Positions 1 through 5,988 of a stretch of DNA of 11,365 nucleotides are shown one piece after another (within the stretch, counting starts at the first letter, position 1; each line of letters begins with the position of its first letter). The stretch covers positions 89,143 to 100,507 of the forward strand of contig NVWT02000001.1 of the NCBI GenBank assembly GCA_002733735.2. Direction: 5' to 3'. The position numbers were made by a program, and so were the translations under genes. The DNA comes from Robiginitomaculum sp. Its GTDB lineage: Bacteria; Pseudomonadota; Alphaproteobacteria; Caulobacterales; Maricaulaceae. Under the pieces are notes generated by a model. That model did no database searches. It was given only the letters and a program-made list of their open reading frames with translations, and had not been told where the DNA came from.

Positions 1-50
1 AATCGGGTATCAACTTTATCAATGCAATCTTCAACGGTAACTCTGGCCAT
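1..50 (-). CDS. rpoZ: RNA polymerase omega subunit RpoZ, N-terminal fragment
   Basis: The start codon is at 48-50 on the minus strand and the gene runs off the left edge of the window, leaving 16 complete codons. The translation MARVTVEDCIDKVDTR matches the highly conserved N-terminus of the omega subunit in alphaproteobacteria. Omega is a small protein that helps assemble and stabilise RNA polymerase by binding the beta-prime subunit. It lies 73 bases downstream of folK on the same strand; this order of folK then rpoZ near dapA and smpB is familiar from alphaproteobacteria, where a relA/spoT-type gene often follows. The call rests on a short stretch, but that stretch is distinctive. The upstream gap has a GAGAG purine run about 6 bases before the start that could act as ribosome binding site. 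Confidence 0.85.
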   Translation of the reverse strand, partial: MARVTVEDCIDKVDTR

Positions 51-123
51 GGAAAAGCTCTCAAACTAAAATTTTTGTTTATAAGTTGTTCTGCATACTA
101 GGCACGGCAAGCAAGTGCAATAT

Positions 124-651
124 CTATTTTACAGCTTTGGCAACTTTTGTCTGTTGCCGATCATTCGGGTTTAGCTCGGCAAGCAATTCTGAAACGGCTA
201 GGCCAGTGCCGGGTAAATGCCATTTTGGTGCGATCTCTTGCAAAGGTAATAACACAAAAGCCCTTTCATGCGCTCGTGGATGTGGCAATTGCACTCTTGT
301 TGTGGATGATATTTCCTGTCCATAAGAGATCAAATCCACATCTATTGTTCTTGGGGCATTTTTTAATCTGCGCATTCTACCAAAATCAACCTCGCACTTA
401 AGTAATTTGTTTATAAATCGCAAGGGCGACAGATGTGACATAAATAAAGCCACAGCATTGGTAAATTCCGGCTCGGACGGATCAGGCCAAGCAGGGCTTG
501 TCCACAATGATGAGCTGCGAATGAATTGTATATCAACACAATCAAGCGATTGCATCGCAGCCATGATGGTTTCATCTGGCGATCCGATGCAGCTAGGCAC
601 ATTAGCTCCAAATGCAATATAAGCTTGATTGAATTGTAATTGTCGTTTCAT
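124..651 (-). CDS. folK: 2-amino-4-hydroxy-6-hydroxymethyldihydropteridine pyrophosphokinase (HPPK)
   Basis: FolK transfers pyrophosphate from ATP to 6-hydroxymethyl-7,8-dihydropterin, the step before dihydropteroate synthase in cytoplasmic folate synthesis. The 175-residue product has the family layout: YIAFGANVPS at 11-20, the signature PRTIDVDLI at 100-108 with the two magnesium-binding aspartates D104 and D106 and nearby R101, and LPHPRAHERAFVLLPL at 122-137, which shapes the substrate site. The length is normal for a single-domain HPPK, so it is not fused to FolB or FolP. The start at 651 puts the conserved beta strand 10 residues in, as expected; there is no strong Shine-Dalgarno sequence. 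It is divergent from the uracil-DNA glycosylase gene (59-base gap) and is followed by rpoZ. The identification is firm. Confidence 0.95.
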   Translation of the reverse strand: MKRQLQFNQAYIAFGANVPSCIGSPDETIMAAMQSLDCVDIQFIRSSSLWTSPAWPDPSEPEFTNAVALFMSHLSPLRFINKLLKCEVDFGRMRRLKNAPRTIDVDLISYGQEISSTTRVQLPHPRAHERAFVLLPLQEIAPKWHLPGTGLAVSELLAELNPNDRQQTKVAKAVK

Positions 652-710
652 TTGTCACACGCATTAATTAAAATAAGAATCTTTAATATCACCGTAATTG
701 AAGAAATTAA
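652..710. promoter_or_regulatory. Divergent promoter region between folK and the uracil-DNA glycosylase gene
   Basis: This 59-base AT-rich gap separates two genes that start away from each other, so promoters for both must lie here or overlap the gene starts. I could not pick out convincing -35/-10 pairs. A weak purine run (GAAG) sits about 7 bases before the plus-strand ATG at 711. The role is inferred from position only. Confidence 0.4.
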
Positions 711-1367
711 ATGAAACATCAATATCCACCAGAAGCGCCCCTTGATTGCCAGCTTTGTCCGCGCCTTGTTGCTTATCGAGAGCAAATAATTGCTGATGAA
801 CCAAATTGGCATAATGCTCCAGTTAAATCCTTTGGTGCTGATACAGCAAAGTTTCTTATCGTTGGAATGGCACCAGGCAGAGGCGGAGCCAATAAAACTG
901 GCCGGCCATTTACTGGTGACGGAGCTGGAGATTTATTATTCAAAGCGTTAATTAAACACGGCTTTGCCAAAGGGGCTTACAAAAAAACGCCCGATGATGG
1001 TCTTAAATTACACGATTGCATGATCACCAATGCAGTTCGTTGCGTTCCACCGCAAAACAAACCAATAGCCTCTGAGGCAGAAAACTGCCGGCCATTTTTG
1101 ATAAGCCGTATCAAGCACTTACCTCAACTCACCACCATTTTGGCCTTAGGTCATATTGCCCATAATAACGTATTAACCACTTTTGATGTTCGCAAGAAAG
1201 ATTATAAGTTCTCCCATTGCGCCGAGCATAATATCAAATTCAACAACCGACAATTTCGCTTGATCAACAGTTATCACTGCTCGCGCTATAACACCAATAC
1301 GGGAAGACTGACCGAGGCGATGTTTGACGATGTGTTCGAGTTGATTAAATCAGGATTGGGAAAATAA
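711..1367 (+). CDS. Uracil-DNA glycosylase, family 5 type (UdgB-like), iron-sulfur enzyme
   Basis: This 218-residue protein removes uracil and probably other deaminated bases from DNA to start base excision repair. It carries the N-terminal CxxC (C13, C16) and two later cysteines (C111, C126), which match the four ligands of the 4Fe-4S cluster of family 4/5 enzymes. The motif VGMAPGRGGANKTGRPFTGD (51-70) resembles the family 5 (UdgB) motif with its G-x-N-x-T-G-R stretch, rather than the family 4 GEAPG-x-x-E-D motif. The second catalytic motif is SYHCSRYNTNTGRLTE (187-202), where the usual HPS reads HCS. The gene is divergent from folK and ends 8 bases before the convergent smpB stop, so no stand-alone terminator fits between them. 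The family is clear; the exact substrate range cannot be read from the sequence. Confidence 0.9.
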   Translation: MKHQYPPEAPLDCQLCPRLVAYREQIIADEPNWHNAPVKSFGADTAKFLIVGMAPGRGGANKTGRPFTGDGAGDLLFKALIKHGFAKGAYKKTPDDGLKLHDCMITNAVRCVPPQNKPIASEAENCRPFLISRIKHLPQLTTILALGHIAHNNVLTTFDVRKKDYKFSHCAEHNIKFNNRQFRLINSYHCSRYNTNTGRLTEAMFDDVFELIKSGLGK

Positions 1368-1375
1368 CCCAAAAA

Positions 1376-1858
1376 CTAGCCACGCTCACGCATTAAACGT
1401 GACTGATCACGCTTCCAGTCTCGATTCTTTGCGGTTTCACGTTTATCATGAATTTTCTTACCGGTAGAAATAGCAATTTCCAGTTTGACCAAGCCGCGCT
1501 TATTAAAATATAATTTCAAAGGAACGATTGTCCTGCCTTTGCGGTTAATTGCATTGGATAGCTTTTCAATTTCACGTTTATTGAGCAACAGCTTTCGCGG
1601 CCTAGTCGGTTCGTGATTAAATTGGCTGGCCGGTGCAAATATTGGAAAATTTGCATTGATCAAAGTTAAAGCGTCACCCTCGAATGAAACATAAGATTCT
1701 GCAATATTTGCTTTACCCTCGCGCAAAGCCTTGACCTCGGTTCCCACGAGCATAATTCCGGCCTCGAACACTTCCTCGATATGATAATCAAAACGCGCCC
1801 GTCGGTTGTCGGTTATCTGGCTTTTACCATCAGTTTTTTTTCGCCCAGAACTTGCCAT
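1376..1858 (-). CDS. smpB: SsrA-binding protein SmpB (trans-translation)
   Basis: SmpB binds tmRNA and brings it to stalled ribosomes so that the incomplete peptide is tagged and the ribosome freed. The 160-residue product has the conserved N-terminal block NRRARFDYHIEEVFEAG (18-34), then LVGTEVKALREGKANIAESY (37-56) of the OB-like core that binds the tRNA-like domain, and the basic C-terminal tail with KKIHDKRETAKNRDW (134-148), which enters the mRNA channel. The length is normal for the family. Its ATG directly follows the TAA of dapA with no base between (TAAATG), so the two are almost certainly co-transcribed and probably translationally coupled. It converges on the uracil-DNA glycosylase gene. 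Confidence 0.97.
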   Translation of the reverse strand: MASSGRKKTDGKSQITDNRRARFDYHIEEVFEAGIMLVGTEVKALREGKANIAESYVSFEGDALTLINANFPIFAPASQFNHEPTRPRKLLLNKREIEKLSNAINRKGRTIVPLKLYFNKRGLVKLEIAISTGKKIHDKRETAKNRDWKRDQSRLMRERG

Positions 1859-2737
1859 TTAGATGTTTTCCTGCTCGATCAAGCCATTTAGTGCCTGATC
1901 AATAATCAAGCAAGATTTTTCATCGGCTCTGACCATTGGCAATCGCAACTCGTTTTTCATCAAGCCCATTTTTGCCAGCAAATATTTCGCCGGAGCAGGA
2001 CTAGCATAAGCAAACATCGCTTCGTGTGCTGCTTGTAGTTTGGTATCCAACTCAATTGCTCTTGCCATGTTATTTTCTCGCAAGGCAATTTGAAATGCTG
2101 CACAGGTTTTTGGCAGGACATTTGCCGTAACAGAAACACAACCAAGACCACCTTGCTCATGAAACTGTAAAGCAGATGGGTCATCACCGGATAATTGCAC
2201 AAAGTCACCTCCACACGCTTGGCGCTGGAGCTTTACCCTATCGATATTTGCTGTTGCATCTTTTATGCCTACAACATTATCCAAGGCGGCAATTCTGGCC
2301 AAAGTTGCCACTGATATGTCAACGACTGTTCGCCCGGGAACATTATAAGCAATAATCGGTATCCCGACTTTGGATATTTCGGCGAAATGTTCAAAAATCC
2401 CCTGTTGGCTTGGTTTATTGTACCATGGAGCCGCAATTAAAACAGCATCAGCGCCCACGTCTTTTGCCATCTCAACCAATTGAACCGCCCGGTGAGTAGC
2501 GTTTGAGCCAGATCCTGCAATTACCGGAACCCTTCCTCGCGCCTGAACAACACAAGTCTCAATCACTTGTTTATGCTCATCAGGCTCCAAAGTCGCAGCT
2601 TCCCCGGTAGTTCCACATGGTACGAGGCCATGACTACCGCTAGCAATTTGCCATTCCACAAATTCCTTAAAAGCCGGCATGTCGGGCTTTTCGTCTAAAA
2701 AAGGTGTTACTAAAGCTGGTATAGAGCCGAAAAACAT
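1859..2737 (-). CDS. dapA: 4-hydroxy-tetrahydrodipicolinate synthase (dihydrodipicolinate synthase)
   Basis: DapA condenses pyruvate with aspartate semialdehyde, the first committed step toward diaminopimelate and lysine. I prefer the start at 2737, giving MFFGSIPALVTPF and 292 residues: this fits the family N-terminus, and GGA lies 7 bases before that ATG, while the ATG at 2749 (296 residues) has no visible ribosome site. In 296-residue numbering the key residues are all present: T47-T48 in CGTTGE, Y110 in APWYNKP, Y135 in AYNVPGR with R140, and the Schiff-base K163 in GIKDATAN. The stop abuts the smpB start. The gene is divergent from slt across an intergenic region occupied by a structured repeat. 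Its C-terminal part appears complete. Confidence 0.96.
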   Translation of the reverse strand: MFFGSIPALVTPFLDEKPDMPAFKEFVEWQIASGSHGLVPCGTTGEAATLEPDEHKQVIETCVVQARGRVPVIAGSGSNATHRAVQLVEMAKDVGADAVLIAAPWYNKPSQQGIFEHFAEISKVGIPIIAYNVPGRTVVDISVATLARIAALDNVVGIKDATANIDRVKLQRQACGGDFVQLSGDDPSALQFHEQGGLGCVSVTANVLPKTCAAFQIALRENNMARAIELDTKLQAAHEAMFAYASPAPAKYLLAKMGLMKNELRLPMVRADEKSCLIIDQALNGLIEQENI

Positions 2738-2763
2738 CATTAAATCCATATTGTTGAATGTTT

Positions 2764-2874
2764 ACTATAACTAGAAATACTGAATTAAACAGTATTTTTA
2801 GTTATAGTTTATCTTCTGTATCCATCAACTTAACCAAAAACCGGTTCCCACTTTTTGGGTCGATGGAGTATATC
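2764..2874 (+). repeat. Structured intergenic repeat element, copy 1
   Basis: This 111-base segment matches the reverse complement of 8860-8969 with only scattered differences. It begins with a long AT-rich palindrome (2764-2808): 19-base arms with a single G-T pair around the loop AATTAAA. After a linker comes a second foldback, TCCATC (2821-2826) with GATGGA (2862-2867), enclosing ACCAAAAA (2833-2840) with TTTTTGGGT (2852-2860, one bulge) around the loop CCGGTTCCCAC. It ends in GGAGTATATC. The stretch AAACCGGTTCCCACTTTTT resembles, from memory, short extragenic palindromic repeats common in rhizobia and relatives; that link is not verified. It sits between divergent dapA and slt and reads toward slt, whose ATG lies 90 bases further on. 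Confidence 0.93.
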
Positions 2875-2963
2875 TAGCTAATTCAAATTTTCCAGCAAGG
2901 ATTTATTCCCTATTGAGGATTATATGCTAGATATGTTGTTTGGTTATTTGGTATAGAGTTCTT

Positions 2964-5006
2964 ATGCGATCAATATTCACGATTATATCACTGTTTTTGA
3001 TAGCTCTGCCGGCTTATGCTTTTGATGTTGCGCCAACACTTAAACCAATGCCGGCCAATAACTCGATAATATTAGAAGATTTGGAGTTTGTTCATTTCCG
3101 CCGGGCTATGGCCGCGGCAAACGACCAAAGATGGCAAGCATTACGCGGATACCGTGCTGGGGTAAAACAAGCAGCAGCTACCGGACTTATCGATTGGCAG
3201 ATGGCCTTGAACGATGAGAATAGCACCTATTTTGAGCTTGCGGCAGCCGTAAAGTCACTAGAAAACTGGCCAAGGCACACTCGTATTCGGATATTAGCTG
3301 AAAGAAAAATTGCTAAATCGGGTATGGAACCAAAAGCCATTATTGACTGGTTTACAGATTGGCCGGCGATTTCCGGTGCCGGGAAAATAGCCGAAGCCGA
3401 GGCATGGTTCAGCATCGGCGAAGAAAAACAGGCAACAGCAATCTTAACTGACGCTTGGCGCAACAATTTTATTCCTAAGAAGATTGGTGCTGAGACATTA
3501 AAAGCCCGTGGTTCGTTAATTAGCGCCGAAGATCACAAAGTAAGAATAAATATGCTGCTATGGGAGCAACGGGCAACAGAGGCACAAAAACTTCTTGGAA
3601 AAGTCGATAAAGATTTCAAAGCCTTAAGTATTGCCCGCATCCGTTTAATGCGCAGATCTCGTGGCGTTGATAGTGCGCTTGCAAAAGTTCCACTTACACT
3701 ACAAACTCACCCGGGGTTACTTTTTGAACGCGCAAGGTGGCGGCGCAAGGCAGGTAAATCAAAAGAAGCTACCGCAATGATCTTGCTAATACCCGCCAAG
3801 GTTAAAAGCGACAAAGGTCAAAAGCGTTTGTGGAGCGAACGACACCTTCTATCAAGGCGGGCACTTAAAGCAAAAGAATTTGAAATAGCCTATGAATTGG
3901 CGCGGGTAAACGGTTTTGAACGCGGTAGTAATTTTGCTCAAGGCGAGTGGCTGGCCGGCTGGCTAGCTTTACGAAAGTTGAATAAGCCAAAAAAAGCTGA
4001 GCAACATTTCAAGAAAATGGTAGAAAATGTCCGCACTCCAGTATCCAAAGCCAGATCATATTATTGGCTGGGCGCGGCATTACAAGCGCAAGGCCTTGAG
4101 GTTGAAGCTTATAAACAATTTGGGAAAGCTGCCGAATTCAATTTCACATATTATGGGCAATTAGCGCAAGAAAAAATCGGCCCTGGCTATATCAACCTTG
4201 GCTCTGATCCCGAACCTGATGACTGGGCGAAGCTAGCATTTGAAAGTCATATACAAGTACAAGCCTTAAGCTTATTGGCTGTTATCGGCGATATAAATAC
4301 ATACCGTCGCTTTAGCTATCATCTTGATGATATACTACCCGGCGCAATTGATCATGTTATGTTAGCAAGGTTAAATCGCCAAAATGGCCACGCTGGAATT
4401 GCTATTAGAGCGGCCAAAGCTGCTTTGCATCGCAATGAAATACTTCCCGATAGTAGTTGGCCATTACTTGATCTTCCTGATATGGAAAACCGCCCAGAAA
4501 AAGCGTTCATCATGGCTTTGTCGCGTCAAGAAAGCGAGTTAAACCCCAAAGCAATTAGTCACGCTGGTGCAAGAGGGCTAATGCAATTAATGCCGCGTAC
4601 CGCCCGTCAAACAGCCAAAGCAAACGGTTTGAAATATCAAAAAAGCTGGCTGACAGATGATCCAACTTATAACCTCAATCTTGGTTCGGCGCATTTACAA
4701 GAATTATTAGAGGAATTCGATGGCTCCTATATCTTAAGTGCGGCAGCTTACAATGCTGGTAGCAGAAGAACCAAGCAATGGATCAAGGACTATGGCGATC
4801 CGCGGATAGATGTTGACCCTATTGATTGGGTGGAAAGCATTCCGTTCTCCGAGACACGGAATTATGTGCAGCGGTTGATGGAAAACGTACAAGTTTATCG
4901 TAACCGGATCAGCAAAACGCCAGCCTTAATTCAGCTAAAGTCCGACCTGCATCGAGGAAGCTTAAATAGCGATATGTTCAGCATGGGTCAGCAATCGCCT
5001 GAGTAA
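2964..5006 (+). CDS. slt: Soluble-type lytic murein transglycosylase with N-terminal signal peptide
   Basis: The enzyme cleaves the MurNAc-GlcNAc bond of peptidoglycan in the periplasm, forming 1,6-anhydro products. The chosen ATG at 2964 gives 680 residues starting with MRSIFTIISLFLIALPAYA, a clear signal peptide with likely cleavage after AYA; upstream codons to a TTG at 2940 would add an unlikely extension. Residues from about 20 to 490 are alpha-helical and repeat-like, as in the superhelical U and L domains of Slt70. The catalytic SLT domain (about 505-650) has the glutamate E523 in SRQESELNP, GLMQLMP at 538-544, AYNAG at 595-599 and ETRNYVQR from about 630. It is divergent from dapA and its last 29 bases overlap the tail of the dehydratase gene. 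A purine run AGAG lies 5 bases before the ATG. Confidence 0.93.
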   Translation: MRSIFTIISLFLIALPAYAFDVAPTLKPMPANNSIILEDLEFVHFRRAMAAANDQRWQALRGYRAGVKQAAATGLIDWQMALNDENSTYFELAAAVKSLENWPRHTRIRILAERKIAKSGMEPKAIIDWFTDWPAISGAGKIAEAEAWFSIGEEKQATAILTDAWRNNFIPKKIGAETLKARGSLISAEDHKVRINMLLWEQRATEAQKLLGKVDKDFKALSIARIRLMRRSRGVDSALAKVPLTLQTHPGLLFERARWRRKAGKSKEATAMILLIPAKVKSDKGQKRLWSERHLLSRRALKAKEFEIAYELARVNGFERGSNFAQGEWLAGWLALRKLNKPKKAEQHFKKMVENVRTPVSKARSYYWLGAALQAQGLEVEAYKQFGKAAEFNFTYYGQLAQEKIGPGYINLGSDPEPDDWAKLAFESHIQVQALSLLAVIGDINTYRRFSYHLDDILPGAIDHVMLARLNRQNGHAGIAIRAAKAALHRNEILPDSSWPLLDLPDMENRPEKAFIMALSRQESELNPKAISHAGARGLMQLMPRTARQTAKANGLKYQKSWLTDDPTYNLNLGSAHLQELLEEFDGSYILSAAAYNAGSRRTKQWIKDYGDPRIDVDPIDWVESIPFSETRNYVQRLMENVQVYRNRISKTPALIQLKSDLHRGSLNSDMFSMGQQSPE

Positions 5007-5955
5007 ACAGTACAGGATCGACATTTCCGCCAGTTGCAATAACACACACCGAACCAGTCCCCGGTATCAAGCCATTAAGAGCCGCAGCCAAAGATGCAGC
5101 ACCACCCGGCTCCAAAACTATTTTAAGATGTGTAAAAGCAAATTTCATTGCCGATAACACCTGTTCGTCAGTGACAGCCAAGCCAGCTGTCACTTTATTT
5201 TTGTTAATTTCAAATGTCATATGTCCCGGTTGCTCGGCCATTAGAGCATCGCAAATCGATCCACTAAGTTTTGCGTTTTTCTGACGAATTCCGCTTATGA
5301 AAGAACGGCGGTGATCATCAAACTCATTTGGCTCTGCTGTATATATTTTTAACGCTGGTAAATACTCCAACGCCAAACCAACACCCGCCGTTAGCCCACC
5401 ACCGCCGGCATTTATTACAACAGCTTGTAGGCTTTCATTTTTCTCAGCGAATTGCTCGGCCACTTCCATGCCAACGCTTCCCTGCCCGCAGATTACGTGA
5501 AAATCATCAAATGGCGGGATTAATACCGCGCCAGTATCGGCGGCGATTGCTGCTGCGATTTGTTCGCGGTTTTCATGTAGTCGATCATAGAACCGCACCT
5601 CACCACCAAGTCGTCTAACACCTTCTACTTTAACTTTTGGGGTATCACTTGGCATGACAATTAAACATTCCACACCGCGTTTTGAAGCGGCCAGTGCCAC
5701 ACCTTGTGCATGATTGCCCGATGAATATGCAACAACACCATTTTGGCATTGTTCGTCGGTCATAGACAAAATTCTATATCGCGCACCTCGGTACTTAAAT
5801 GAGCCAGTGTATTGCAAACACTCGGCCTTAACCCATACTTTTCTTTTGGCTATTTGATCCAGCAAATCAGAACGTAACAATGGTGTACGAACTACATCAC
5901 CCATAAGACGTAAATGCGCTTTTTCTATATCCCCGAAAGTTGGCAAACCTGACAT
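4978..5955 (-). CDS. Threonine/serine dehydratase, PLP-dependent, without ACT domain
   Basis: This 325-residue protein belongs to the fold-type II PLP enzymes that deaminate threonine or serine to 2-oxobutyrate or pyruvate. SFKYRGA (52-58) holds the PLP lysine K54; SSGNHAQG (78-85) is the substrate and cofactor loop; NAGGGGLTAG (182-191) is the glycine-rich phosphate-binding loop; EPGGAASLAA (282-291) and ATGGNVD (307-313) complete the fold. There is no C-terminal ACT-type regulatory domain, so it looks like a catabolic dehydratase (TdcB-like) rather than the isoleucine-inhibited biosynthetic IlvA. Serine racemase and 3-hydroxyaspartate dehydratase share these motifs and cannot be ruled out. 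It follows the VWA gene by 33 bases on the same strand and converges on slt with a 29-base overlap. Confidence 0.88.
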   Translation of the reverse strand: MSGLPTFGDIEKAHLRLMGDVVRTPLLRSDLLDQIAKRKVWVKAECLQYTGSFKYRGARYRILSMTDEQCQNGVVAYSSGNHAQGVALAASKRGVECLIVMPSDTPKVKVEGVRRLGGEVRFYDRLHENREQIAAAIAADTGAVLIPPFDDFHVICGQGSVGMEVAEQFAEKNESLQAVVINAGGGGLTAGVGLALEYLPALKIYTAEPNEFDDHRRSFISGIRQKNAKLSGSICDALMAEQPGHMTFEINKNKVTAGLAVTDEQVLSAMKFAFTHLKIVLEPGGAASLAAALNGLIPGTGSVCVIATGGNVDPVLFTQAIADPC

Positions 5956-5988
5956 TAGAAAACTTTCATGAATTTTAACAGACCATAA

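Noticed and set aside
86..401. Plus-strand frames opposite folK
   Set aside because: Antisense shadows of folK, whose product carries the full HPPK signature.
2940..2963. TTG start giving slt eight extra N-terminal residues
   Set aside because: The extension precedes a complete signal peptide that begins at the ATG at 2964.
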